Positions 42,166 through 50,398 of a DNA stretch of 64,000 nucleotides are shown here, in pieces (positions within the stretch are counted from its first letter, which is position 1; each line of letters starts with the position of its first letter). Below the pieces are notes generated by a model, which was not told the DNA's origin, did not search any database, and was given only the letters and a program-made list of their open reading frames with translations. The translations under genes and the position numbers were made by a program. The stretch comes from DATLFA01 sp035525225 (GTDB lineage Bacteria > Actinomycetota > Acidimicrobiia > Acidimicrobiales > WLNW01), in contig DATLFA010000034.1 of assembly GCA_035525225.1 (NCBI GenBank), positions 124,001-188,000 on the forward strand, in the 5' to 3' direction.

Positions 42166-43791
42166 ATGGTCAAAGCCAGGCAGGATGAGCCGATCCATCC
42201 TTCAGTGTCCGCGACGCCCGCCACACTCGGCTCCACGACCGCCCCGCCCGCCGTCGGCGCCGAGGTGGGTATCTCGCGCCGACCTGGTGCCCCCCCGCTG
42301 CTACGTCGTCTGTTCGAACGGATCCGGGGTCTCGACGCACCCGCGGTGACGGTGCTCGTCGCGATCGTCGTGTGGATCGCGTGGCTCTATCTGAACGTGT
42401 GGCGCCGCCACGACCGCTATGGCACGTTCGACAACGACTTGGGCTTCCACTCGCAGTACGTCTGGTTGCTGAGCCACGGCAAATCGTTCTCGTCGATCCT
42501 CGGGCTGCCGGTGTTCGGGCACAACGCGACCTTTGGCTATTTCCTGTTCGTCCCATTCGCCCGACTGGGCGCCGGACCACAGTTCCTCGACTTCGCGCAA
42601 ACGGTGGCGGTTGCAGTCGGCGCATGGCCGGTCTTCCGTCTGGCGAACCGACGTCTCGATGCGCGTTGGGCGTGTGCTGCGCTGGCCGCTATCTATCTGT
42701 TGCACCCGGTCGTGATCGGCAATGTGTGGGAGACATTCCATCCCGAAACGATGGCCATTGCCCCGCTGTTGGGCGCGGTACTCGCCGCGGAGGAGGGCAA
42801 GTGGCGCCGCTACGCCATCCTCGTGTTGTTCGCAATGCTGTGGAAGACCGATATCGCGTTGTTCGTGATGATGCTCGGCCTTCGTGTCGGCCGCCGCCAC
42901 GATCTCCGCAAGGGCATCACCACCGCTGCAGTGGGCGCGCTCTGGTTCACCGTGTGCGTGTCATTGTTGATCCCGCACTACTCCGGCGGCGGCACTGTCT
43001 TCGGTCCGCTCTACGGCGATCTCGGCGACACGCCGTTCGAAGTCGCGCACACGGGCCTCACAGATCCGACGCAGATAACAGAGCGGATCGTCGACAATCG
43101 GCCCGATCGATACTTCCGCGATCTGTTGGCGCCCTACGGGTTCGTACCGGTGCTCGCACCCGCGACGTTGGCGCTCGGTGCGCCGCAGTTCGCCATCAAC
43201 CTGTTGGCGCAGCCGAAGTTCACGCGTGACCCTTTCGACAACCCGCACTACCAAGCGCTGCCGATCGTGGCGCTCACACTGGCGTTGCTCGATGGCGTAG
43301 CCCGCATCCGCAAGCGCTGGCCCAAGGAGGCCATCGGGCTCGTTGGCGCAGTGACCGTCGTGGCGCTCATCTTCGCCATCACGTGGAGCGCGATACCGAG
43401 CGGCTCCAAGCGGGGGCACTTTTGGAACGAGGACGGGGACCCGTCGCGACCGGACAAAGATGCCGCGGTCGCACTCGTTGGTCCCGACGCTCCCGTATCT
43501 GCGACGTACCTGTTCGTGCCGCACCTCACGCGTCGCGAGGTCGTCCATTCGTTCCCCAATCCGTGGATGAAGGTGTTCTACGGAGTGGAGAACACGTCAT
43601 TGCCCGACCCGGCGCGCGTGCAGTGGCTCGCGGTCGACAGAACATTGTTGAACGACGACTTCGACGCGGTGTACGCGTGCATCATCGAGTCGGGGTCCTT
43701 CGAGTTGCGCCAGCAGAGTGCTGACAACACGATCGAGGTATGGGAGCGCGTACCCGGGCGCACCGACGATCGCGCGTGCCAGCGCAACTGA
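42166..43791 (+). CDS. DUF2079 polytopic membrane protein
   Basis: The 541-residue protein has a 60-residue N-terminal cytoplasmic stretch, a first membrane helix (PAVTVLVAIVVWIAWLYLNV), then FDNDLGFHSQYVWLLSHG and FGHNATFGYFLFVPFA, which are typical of DUF2079 proteins. At least seven to eight hydrophobic segments follow, then a C-terminal soluble part of about 110 residues. The layout resembles GT-C-type membrane glycosyltransferases, with acidic residues in the first loop (FDND), so a role in cell-envelope glycan synthesis is possible. The gene is divergent from ssrA with a gap of 39 bp. Confidence 0.8.
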   Translation: MVKARQDEPIHPSVSATPATLGSTTAPPAVGAEVGISRRPGAPPLLRRLFERIRGLDAPAVTVLVAIVVWIAWLYLNVWRRHDRYGTFDNDLGFHSQYVWLLSHGKSFSSILGLPVFGHNATFGYFLFVPFARLGAGPQFLDFAQTVAVAVGAWPVFRLANRRLDARWACAALAAIYLLHPVVIGNVWETFHPETMAIAPLLGAVLAAEEGKWRRYAILVLFAMLWKTDIALFVMMLGLRVGRRHDLRKGITTAAVGALWFTVCVSLLIPHYSGGGTVFGPLYGDLGDTPFEVAHTGLTDPTQITERIVDNRPDRYFRDLLAPYGFVPVLAPATLALGAPQFAINLLAQPKFTRDPFDNPHYQALPIVALTLALLDGVARIRKRWPKEAIGLVGAVTVVALIFAITWSAIPSGSKRGHFWNEDGDPSRPDKDAAVALVGPDAPVSATYLFVPHLTRREVVHSFPNPWMKVFYGVENTSLPDPARVQWLAVDRTLLNDDFDAVYACIIESGSFELRQQSADNTIEVWERVPGRTDDRACQRN

Positions 43792-43804
43792 CGCCCGCGG
43801 ACCG

Positions 43805-44293
43805 CTATTCGTCGCGCCCGGCGCGCGCCACGGCGCGACGTGTCTCGAGCTCGGACTCTCGCTTCGCGAGGGCTTGGCGTTTGTCGTAATTCTTGCGGGC
43901 CTTGCCCACCGCGATCTCGACCTTCGCCCGGCCGTCCTTGAAGTAGAGCGACAGCGGCACCAAGGTCAGGCGGTCTTGATCTACGCGTGCGCGCAAGTGA
44001 AGGATGTCGCTGCGGTGGACGAGCAGCTTGCGGTCGCGGTCGACCTCGTGATTGAACGCACCGGTGCCGTGAGAGTACGCGGCGATGTGCATGCCGGTGA
44101 GCCACAGCTCCCCGTCGCGCACCCGGGCGTACGCATCGTTGAGTTGCACCTTGGCCTCGCGCAACGCCTTGACCTCGCTGCCCTTGAGCACGATGCCGCA
44201 TTCGAAAATCTCGAGGATCTCGTAGTCGCGCCGCGCCATGCGATTGGTGGCGACGGGCTTTGTCCCTCGCTTGTCGACACTCTTCGTGGCCAT
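43805..44293 (-). CDS. smpB: SsrA-binding protein SmpB
   Basis: The 162-residue protein shows the SmpB signature: RDYEILEIFECGIVLKGSEVKALR, LNDAYARVRDGELWLTGMHI, and the C-terminal VEIAVGKARKNYDKRQALAKRE with the basic tail that enters the ribosomal decoding site. It binds the tRNA-like domain of tmRNA and is needed for trans-translation. The ssrA gene lies 1.7 kb downstream on the same strand, with the DUF2079 gene on the other strand between them. TACCCT 9 nt before the ATG suggests a nearly leaderless message. Confidence 0.97.
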   Translation of the reverse strand: MATKSVDKRGTKPVATNRMARRDYEILEIFECGIVLKGSEVKALREAKVQLNDAYARVRDGELWLTGMHIAAYSHGTGAFNHEVDRDRKLLVHRSDILHLRARVDQDRLTLVPLSLYFKDGRAKVEIAVGKARKNYDKRQALAKRESELETRRAVARAGRDE

Positions 44294-44316
44294 AGAGAGG
44301 CGAGGGTAGCGGGCGC

Positions 44317-44322
44317 TAACGT
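44317..44322 (+). promoter_or_regulatory. -10 element TAACGT of a leaderless promoter
   Basis: TAACGT lies 6 nt before GTG 44329 of the JAMM-peptidase gene, without a Shine-Dalgarno. It is divergent from the smpB promoter; the whole gap is 35 bp. Confidence 0.5.
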
Positions 44323-44328
44323 GACGCC

Positions 44329-44745
44329 GTGCTCGAGATACCCCGCGACTGCTACTTCGCTCTCGTCGCGCACGCCCTCGACGGCCTTCCCGATGAGGCC
44401 TGCGGGCTGATCGTGGGGCGATACGGCAGCGATCTCGTGGATCGTTTCGTGCCCCTGCGCAACGCGGCCGCGTCGAGCAAGATCTACGAGATCGACCCCG
44501 CCGACTGGGCCGTCGCCGAAGACGCGGCCGACCGCGAGAAGTTGGCCATCCTGGGCGTGGTCCACTCGCACACGCACTCGTCGGCGTATCCGTCGCCCAC
44601 CGACGTGCGGCTAGCCGCGATGACCGACCCCTTTGGCGTGCTGCGCTATCTCATCGTGTCGCTCAAGCATCCCGAGCCGTCGTTGCGCAGCTTCCGCATC
44701 GTCGACAAGAGCATCACCGAAGAGCCGATCACCCTGCGGGTGTGA
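44329..44745 (+). CDS. mec: Mec-like JAMM/MPN+ metallopeptidase
   Basis: The 138-residue protein carries the JAMM zinc motif: Glu23 (DEACGL) and H79-S-H81 with S89-P-T-D92. In Mycobacterium tuberculosis the homologue Mec cuts cysteine from the sulfur carrier CysO after CysM has attached it. Here the downstream gene is a cysM-like synthase, which supports the same pathway, but no cysO gene lies between them as it does in mycobacteria. The carrier may be encoded elsewhere, or the peptidase may serve another carrier. The GTG start is leaderless. Confidence 0.85.
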   Translation: MLEIPRDCYFALVAHALDGLPDEACGLIVGRYGSDLVDRFVPLRNAAASSKIYEIDPADWAVAEDAADREKLAILGVVHSHTHSSAYPSPTDVRLAAMTDPFGVLRYLIVSLKHPEPSLRSFRIVDKSITEEPITLRV

Positions 44746-44751
44746 CCCACC

Positions 44752-44786
44752 GCCATAATCCCGATACGATCAGTCGGGATTATGGC
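44752..44786 (+). promoter_or_regulatory. 13-bp perfect dyad framing the -10 and start codon of cysM
   Basis: GCCATAATCCCGA (44752-44764) is followed by a 9-nt spacer and its exact reverse complement (44774-44786). The right arm contains the cysM start codon (44782-44784). The spacer contains TACGAT (44765-44770), a TANNNT -10 element. A dimeric repressor bound here would cover the -10 and the transcription start. Alternatively, if transcription begins upstream (read-through from mec), the RNA hairpin would hide the start codon. Confidence 0.65.
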
Positions 44787-45732
44787 CGTCTACCCCTCCG
44801 TCGTCGAGCTCATCGGGAACACCCCGATGGTCGATGTCTCCATACTGAGCCCGAACCCTCGAGTGCGCATCCTCGCGAAGCTCGAGGGCCAAAACCCGGC
44901 GGGCTCGGTCAAGGACCGCATCGCGTGGTCGATGATCCGCGAAGCCGAGGAGGACGGGTCGCTCACCCCGGGACGCACGATCATCGAGCCGTCGTCGGGC
45001 AATACCGGCATCGCGCTGGCGATGATCGCGCAGCTGCGCGGGTATCCGATCAAGATCGTGCTCCCGGAGAACGTCTCGATCGAGCGCCGGCAGTTGCTCG
45101 AGATCTTCGGCGCCGAGATCATCTTGTCGCCCGGGGAAGAGGGCTCCAACGGTGCGGTGCGCCGCGCCCAACAACTCGCCGACGAGCACCCCGAGTGGTT
45201 GTTCCTCTACCAATACGCGAACGAAGCCAACCCGCGTGCCCACTACGAGACCACCGGCCCCGAGATCCTGAGCGACGTGCCCGACATCACTCACTTCGTC
45301 GCCGGCCTCGGCACGTCGGGCACGCTGATGGGCGTCGGCACGTACCTCAAAGAACACAAGCCCGACGTGAAGGTCTACGCGGTCGAACCACCCGCGGGTG
45401 AACGTGTCGAAGGATTGCGCTCGCTCGACGACGGCTATATCCCTCCCGTGTTCGAGAAGTGGGGCGGCGTCGATCTCCTCGACGGCAAGCGCATCGTGCG
45501 GCCCCGCGAATCGATCGAGTGCACCCGTCGCCTGGTCACGGAGTGTGGCATTTTCGCCGGATTGTCGTCCGGAGCAGCGCTTGCGGGTGCATTGCGACTC
45601 GCGGCGCGCATCGAGTCGGGTGTGATCGTCTTCATCGTGTGTGACGGCGGCTGGAAGTACCTGTCGACCGGCGCCTACACCGACGACCTCGACGAGGCCA
45701 GCGAACGCGCCGAGAAGATCATCTACTTCTGA
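44782..45732 (+). CDS. cysM: Cysteine synthase (CysM-like, PLP-dependent)
   Basis: The 316-residue type II PLP enzyme has Lys44 for the cofactor (NPAGSVKDR), the substrate-loop SSGNTG (71-76), and the PLP-phosphate loop GTSGT. It makes L-cysteine from an activated serine, O-acetyl- or O-phosphoserine, and a sulfide donor. Placement after a Mec-like peptidase argues for the O-phosphoserine/thiocarboxylate-carrier route; sequence alone does not decide this. A 13-bp dyad frames its promoter and start, suggesting specific control. The rest of the conserved actinobacterial block (MBL, rph, rdgB) follows. Confidence 0.9.
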   Translation: MAVYPSVVELIGNTPMVDVSILSPNPRVRILAKLEGQNPAGSVKDRIAWSMIREAEEDGSLTPGRTIIEPSSGNTGIALAMIAQLRGYPIKIVLPENVSIERRQLLEIFGAEIILSPGEEGSNGAVRRAQQLADEHPEWLFLYQYANEANPRAHYETTGPEILSDVPDITHFVAGLGTSGTLMGVGTYLKEHKPDVKVYAVEPPAGERVEGLRSLDDGYIPPVFEKWGGVDLLDGKRIVRPRESIECTRRLVTECGIFAGLSSGAALAGALRLAARIESGVIVFIVCDGGWKYLSTGAYTDDLDEASERAEKIIYF

Positions 45733-45756
45733 ATCCGATCCCTTCGCAGGGCGCCG

Positions 45757-45762
45757 TAACAT
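45757..45762 (+). promoter_or_regulatory. -10 element TAACAT of a leaderless promoter
   Basis: TAACAT lies 7 nt before GTG 45770 of the metallo-beta-lactamase-fold gene; there is no Shine-Dalgarno. Confidence 0.5.
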
Positions 45763-45769
45763 TGCGAAC

Positions 45770-46510
45770 GTGACCGCGATACGAGTGACGGTGTTGGGCT
45801 GCTCTGGCAGCTACGCGGCGCCCGCTACTGCGTGCACCGGCTACCTCGTGCAGACGGCCGACACCAATGTGTTGCTCGACTGCGGCCCCGGCGTGCTCGC
45901 GAACCTACAGTGCCATCTGCCGATCGAGCGTCTCGACGCAGTCGTCTTGACCCATTGCCACGCCGACCATTGGGTCGAGTTGCCGATCTTGTGCACGGTG
46001 TGCACCTGGTTCATCGGGCGCGAAGGTCTGCCGGTCTTCGGCACGGCCGAGACCCGCAACATGAATCGGGCGCTGTGCGGCGGCACCGATCCCGGCGCCT
46101 TCGACTGGCAGGTGATCGACGAGACCTCCACGGTCGACATCGGGGACCAGCACTGGACCTTCTCCCGCACCGCTCACCCCGTCGAGACGTTGGCGGTGCG
46201 CGTCGATTGCGATGGTCGCTCGTTCGTCTTCAGCTCTGACACCGGCTCGGGTTGGGCTGCCGGCCGGTTCCTCGATGACGTCGATCTGCTGATCTGCGAG
46301 GCGTCGTACACGCACGAACGCGAGCCCGAGGGCATCCAGCACCTGAGCGCCCGCCAAGCAGGCAAGCTCGCGCGCGACGCCCGTGTCGGTCAGCTCGTGT
46401 TGACCCACCAACTACCCGGCGCCGATGTCGACGCCCACGCCATCGAGGGCGCGGATGCTTTCGGGCGCCCGGTGTCGGTCGCCCACGAGCACGTGGTGTA
46501 CACAGTCTGA
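45770..46510 (+). CDS. Metallo-beta-lactamase-fold hydrolase (Rv1339-type)
   Basis: The 246-residue protein has the metal motif H62-C-H64-A-D66-H67 in LTHCHADHW, an opening VTVLGCSGSY, a later FSSDTG and a final VLTHQLPG with a ligand His. Its place between cysM and rph is that of mycobacterial Rv1339, an atypical cyclic-nucleotide phosphodiesterase related to RNase Z-like enzymes. A phosphodiesterase role on cAMP or RNA ends is therefore plausible by synteny. The next gene, rph, also acts on RNA ends. Confidence 0.85.
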   Translation: MTAIRVTVLGCSGSYAAPATACTGYLVQTADTNVLLDCGPGVLANLQCHLPIERLDAVVLTHCHADHWVELPILCTVCTWFIGREGLPVFGTAETRNMNRALCGGTDPGAFDWQVIDETSTVDIGDQHWTFSRTAHPVETLAVRVDCDGRSFVFSSDTGSGWAAGRFLDDVDLLICEASYTHEREPEGIQHLSARQAGKLARDARVGQLVLTHQLPGADVDAHAIEGADAFGRPVSVAHEHVVYTV

Positions 46511-46534
46511 TCACCGCACCACCCTGGAGGACCC

Positions 46535-47269
46535 ATGCGCGCTGACGGTCGCGCGGCCGATGAGCTGCGTCCGGTCACCTTCGAACGTGACTTCACCGAG
46601 ATGACGCTGGGCTCGACGCTCGTCACGTTCGGGCGCACGCGCGTGTTGTGTACCGCGTCGGTCAAAGACGACGTGCCACGCTGGATGAAAGGTCGTGGCA
46701 CCGGCTGGGTCACTGCCGAGTATTCGATGCTGCCCGGCTCGAGCCCCGAGCGTGTCGATCGCAAGGTGTCGGGCCGCACCCAAGAGATCCAACGACTCAT
46801 CGGGCGGTCACTGCGCTCGGTGTGCGACATGGCAGTGCTCGGTGAACGCGTCGTCACGGTCGACTGCGACGTGTTGCAAGCCGACGGTGGCACGCGCACG
46901 GCATCGATCTGCGGCGGCTACCTCGCGCTGCACGATGCGCTGAGTCGATTGATGCAAGAGCCCGGCGGGCCCAAGCAACATCCGTTGCGTGAGCCCTGCG
47001 CCGCGATCTCGGTCGGCATCGTCGGTGGCGTACCGATGCTCGACCTGCCCTACATCGAAGATTCGCGAGCCGAAGTCGACATGAACGTGGTGATGACCGG
47101 TGCGGGTCGCTTCATCGAGGTGCAGGGCACCGCCGAGGGCATGGCGTTCACCCGCAGCGAGCTCGACGATCTGCTCACGCTCGCCCACAAGGGCATCGCC
47201 GAGATCGTCGAGCTGCAGCAGGAGATGACGGCCGAACCGCCGCCACGGCGGGTCGCGCCGCGAGGCTGA
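46535..47269 (+). CDS. rph: Ribonuclease PH
   Basis: The 244-residue phosphorolytic 3'-5' exoribonuclease trims tRNA 3' tails. Family marks are MRADGRAADELRPVTFERDF at the start, GWVTAEYSMLPGSSPER with the catalytic region, RLIGRSLRSVCD, and VDCDVLQADGGTRTASICGG. The length is standard. An AT-poor leader holds a CTGGAGGAC Shine-Dalgarno, so it is leadered and may be read with the MBL gene 24 bp upstream. The rdgB gene begins 2 bp after its stop. Confidence 0.97.
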   Translation: MRADGRAADELRPVTFERDFTEMTLGSTLVTFGRTRVLCTASVKDDVPRWMKGRGTGWVTAEYSMLPGSSPERVDRKVSGRTQEIQRLIGRSLRSVCDMAVLGERVVTVDCDVLQADGGTRTASICGGYLALHDALSRLMQEPGGPKQHPLREPCAAISVGIVGGVPMLDLPYIEDSRAEVDMNVVMTGAGRFIEVQGTAEGMAFTRSELDDLLTLAHKGIAEIVELQQEMTAEPPPRRVAPRG

Positions 47270-47271
47270 CC

Positions 47272-47862
47272 GTGCGCATCGTGTTGTCCAGTGCCAACCC
47301 CGACAAGGCGCACGAGATACGAGCGATCATGGGCGATGCGGTCGAGTTGGTGCCGCGACCGGCCGATGTGCCCGACGTCGTCGAAGACGGTGCCACCCTC
47401 GTCGACAATGCGCGGCTCAAGGCCCGCGCGCTGTGCGATGCCACCGGTCTGCCCGCGCTCGCCGACGACACCGGGCTCGAGGTCGATGCACTCGGCGGAG
47501 CACCAGGCGTGCGAGCCGCACGCTATGCCGGTGAGGATGCGACCTGCAGCGACAATGTCGCGAAGTTGCTCGACGCACTCGATGATGTTGCGGATCCCTC
47601 CCGCACCGCGCGTTTTCGCACGGTCGCGATGGTGCGGTTTCCCGATGGCGGCGAGCTCATTGCCGACGGTGTCGTCGAGGGACGCATCGCGCGAAAGATA
47701 CGCGGCGTGAACGGGTTCGGCTATGACCCGATCTTCGTGCCCGACGAAGGCGACGGCCGCTCGTTCGCGGAGATGTATGGCGACGAGAAACACGCAATCT
47801 CACACCGCGGCCGCGCGTTGCGTGCACTAGCGGCTCAGCTCAACGCGACAGATACTCGATGA
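47272..47862 (+). CDS. rdgB: Non-canonical purine NTP pyrophosphatase (RdgB/HAM1)
   Basis: The 196-residue enzyme removes dITP, XTP and dUTP-type nucleotides from the pool. Visible motifs are LSSANPDKAHEI (variant of the SxNxxK start), LPALADDTGLEVDALGGAPGVRAARYAG, and FGYDPIFVPDEG, then the closing ISHRGRALRAL. The GTG start is 2 bp after rph, giving the classic rph-rdgB pair. Its last 23 bp overlap the 3' end of the convergent PAS-GGDEF-EAL gene. Confidence 0.95.
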   Translation: MRIVLSSANPDKAHEIRAIMGDAVELVPRPADVPDVVEDGATLVDNARLKARALCDATGLPALADDTGLEVDALGGAPGVRAARYAGEDATCSDNVAKLLDALDDVADPSRTARFRTVAMVRFPDGGELIADGVVEGRIARKIRGVNGFGYDPIFVPDEGDGRSFAEMYGDEKHAISHRGRALRALAAQLNATDTR

Positions 47863-50335
47863 AGGCAGCGGCGGGCACCGGACGACCGAGCAGGTAACCC
47901 TGCACCGTGTCGCAGCCGAGTTCGCGCAGCAACGTCAATTGCGCTTCGGTCTCGACGCCTTCGGCGACGACCCGTATGCCGAGGCTGTGCGCGAGCGCGA
48001 TGGTGGCCTTGACGATGGCGGTGTCGTTCTCGTCGAGGCCGAGGCCGTCGGTGAAGGTGCGGTCGATCTTGAGTACGTCGATCGGGAACCGCTTCAGGTA
48101 AGCGAGCGACGAGAACCCCGTGCCGAAGTCGTCGAGTGCCAGGCCGATGCCGGCGTCGTGCAATTGGCGCAGGGTGCGGCCCGTTTGCGGGCGGTTGTCG
48201 ACCAGCGATCCTTCGGTGAGCTCGAGGTAGATACGCGACGACGCGAGACCGGTGGCAGTGAGTTCGTCGAGGATGTACTGAGCGAAGCCCGTGTCGCTCA
48301 ATTGACGTGCCGACACGTTGACGCCGATCGACAGGGCGGCGGCCGCGGGGTGGGTCCAACCCGCAAGTTCGCGGCAGACCATGGAGAACACGGTGGCGCC
48401 GAGTTGCGTCATGAGGCCGGCGTCTTCGGCGATCTCGATGAACTGACCGGGCATGACGAGGCCGGCGGGAGTCGGCATGCGCAGCAACGCCTCGCCGCCG
48501 ATGATGCGTCGGTCTACGGCCCGCACCACCGGTTGATAATGGACTTCGAAATCGCCCTTGTCGAGCGCGCGCCGCAACTGTTGCTCGACCGAGAGCCGAC
48601 GCACCGCGCGGTCGCGCAAGCGGTCGTCGAACACGTGGGCGCGGTCCCGCCCACGCTCTTTGGCCCGGTACAACGCGGTGTCGCTGTCGCGCAAGAGATC
48701 TTCGGGGGTCTCGGGGCCTTCGGCGACCGTGATGCCGACACTGGTCGTGACCACCGCGGTGTCGCGACCGAGACGGATTGGTTCGCTGATGGCCTTGCGC
48801 AACCGGCGGGCCGCGAGCGACGCGTCGGTGCGCCGCACCATGTCGTTCATGATCACGACGAACTCGTCGCCGCCGAGGCGGGCGACGGTGTCGTCGGGAC
48901 GCACGGTCTCACGAATGCGACGCGCGACCTCGCGCAACAGATCGTCACCGGCGGCGTGACCGAGCGAATCATTGACGATCTTGAAACGATCGAGATCGAG
49001 GAACAACACGCCGACCAGTCGCCCACGCCCGGACGCTCTGAGCAGCGCGTCCCGTAGACGCTCGAGCATCAATGCGCGGTTCGGTAGGCCGGTGAGCTCG
49101 TCGTGGAATGCCCGCTCACGTAGACGCGCCGCGACGTGCACCCGATCGGTTACATCGCGTGCGTTGAGCACCACACCGTTCACCGCGGTGTTCTCGACGA
49201 GATTGGTGGCCACGACCTCGAGATGACGCCACGAGCCGTCGGCGTGTTGCACCCGCAGGTCGAGTGCCTTCACGAGGCCCGCGCTGTCGAGTACGTCACG
49301 CACCGCTTCACGGGCGATGAGAGCGTCGTCGATGTGCACCAGATTGAGCACCGACGTGCCTTCGATATCGGCGGGGGCGTAGCCGAGCACCGGCAAGAAG
49401 GCCGGGCTGGCGTAGCGCACTCGACCATCCTTGTGGATCACGCACATGATGTCGGACGCGTGCTCGACGAGCGCGGCGAGTTTGATCTCACTTGCTTCGA
49501 GCCGCTGCTCGGCATCGAGCAATGCCGAGACGTCGCGGGCGACAATCGAAATGGCAGTCATCGCACCATCGACGTTGCGATGGCCGACGAGCTGCGTCGA
49601 CACGGGTAGGTGGTGCTCGGGGAATGGCACCGCGGAATCGTCGTCGGGCAGCGACCGGAACACGAGATCGCCCTGCCATGCCGACTGCTGAGCGAGCGCC
49701 GGACGCGCGACGTCCTCGAAGATCTTGGACGACGACGCGTCGAGAATGTCGACGAGCGGCGTGCCGGTCGCGACGTCGAGCGCCAAGAACCGGGTCAAGG
49801 CCTCGTTTGCCCACCGCAGTCGGAATTCGCTGGGGTCGACGATCATCACGAGATCGCTCGATGCGTCGAATACGCGTGTGAGCTCTTCGGCCCGATGATG
49901 CGCTTCGATCTCCGCGGTCACGTCACGGATCAACGACAACATGATCGGCTCGGCGGCGAACGCGCCGGTGGCATCGACTGCGGGCGGGGCGCCGACGAAC
50001 TCGAGCCAACGCAACGACCCCTCACGCTGACGCAGTCGCAGTTGCCCGTGCACGCCCTGGTTGGTTGCGAACGCCGCGCGCAGTGCGTCGAGGAAGTCGA
50101 GCCGTGCGCTCGTATCGATGACGTCGATCCACCCGTGACCGTGCGCATCGACAACCGGCTGGCCGGTGATCGTCGTCCAACGGGCGTCGACGTCGCGCGC
50201 GTGCAACGTGGCATCGAGGCGTAGCCATCCGCCGGCGAGGCGATCGACGACCCAGTGCAACTGGTCACCGCCGCGCAGGAATGTCGAGCGCGGCGGGGCG
50301 TCGGCGTCGGGGGGCTGGTTGGTCTCTGCGCTCAT
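47840..50335 (-). CDS. PAS-GGDEF-EAL cyclic-di-GMP enzyme
   Basis: The 831-residue protein has three PAS-like sensor segments (about 25-145, 150-275 and 280-400), a GGDEF domain (about 405-570) and an EAL domain (about 580-831). GGDEF is intact (488-492) with an RxxD inhibitory site (RPDD, 479-482) exactly five residues upstream, so diguanylate cyclase activity with product inhibition is expected. The phosphodiesterase motifs EALLR (615-619), DDFGTG (735-740) and KIDR (756-759) are also intact. No transmembrane helices are seen, so it is cytosolic and may switch between making and breaking cyclic-di-GMP. Confidence 0.93.
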   Translation of the reverse strand: MSAETNQPPDADAPPRSTFLRGGDQLHWVVDRLAGGWLRLDATLHARDVDARWTTITGQPVVDAHGHGWIDVIDTSARLDFLDALRAAFATNQGVHGQLRLRQREGSLRWLEFVGAPPAVDATGAFAAEPIMLSLIRDVTAEIEAHHRAEELTRVFDASSDLVMIVDPSEFRLRWANEALTRFLALDVATGTPLVDILDASSSKIFEDVARPALAQQSAWQGDLVFRSLPDDDSAVPFPEHHLPVSTQLVGHRNVDGAMTAISIVARDVSALLDAEQRLEASEIKLAALVEHASDIMCVIHKDGRVRYASPAFLPVLGYAPADIEGTSVLNLVHIDDALIAREAVRDVLDSAGLVKALDLRVQHADGSWRHLEVVATNLVENTAVNGVVLNARDVTDRVHVAARLRERAFHDELTGLPNRALMLERLRDALLRASGRGRLVGVLFLDLDRFKIVNDSLGHAAGDDLLREVARRIRETVRPDDTVARLGGDEFVVIMNDMVRRTDASLAARRLRKAISEPIRLGRDTAVVTTSVGITVAEGPETPEDLLRDSDTALYRAKERGRDRAHVFDDRLRDRAVRRLSVEQQLRRALDKGDFEVHYQPVVRAVDRRIIGGEALLRMPTPAGLVMPGQFIEIAEDAGLMTQLGATVFSMVCRELAGWTHPAAAALSIGVNVSARQLSDTGFAQYILDELTATGLASSRIYLELTEGSLVDNRPQTGRTLRQLHDAGIGLALDDFGTGFSSLAYLKRFPIDVLKIDRTFTDGLGLDENDTAIVKATIALAHSLGIRVVAEGVETEAQLTLLRELGCDTVQGYLLGRPVPAAAFIEYLSR

Positions 50336-50398
50336 CGCGGGCTGCACCTTAGGCAATCGAGTGGCAATGGCCGTTGATGGGCGACGTTCGGGCCTGAT

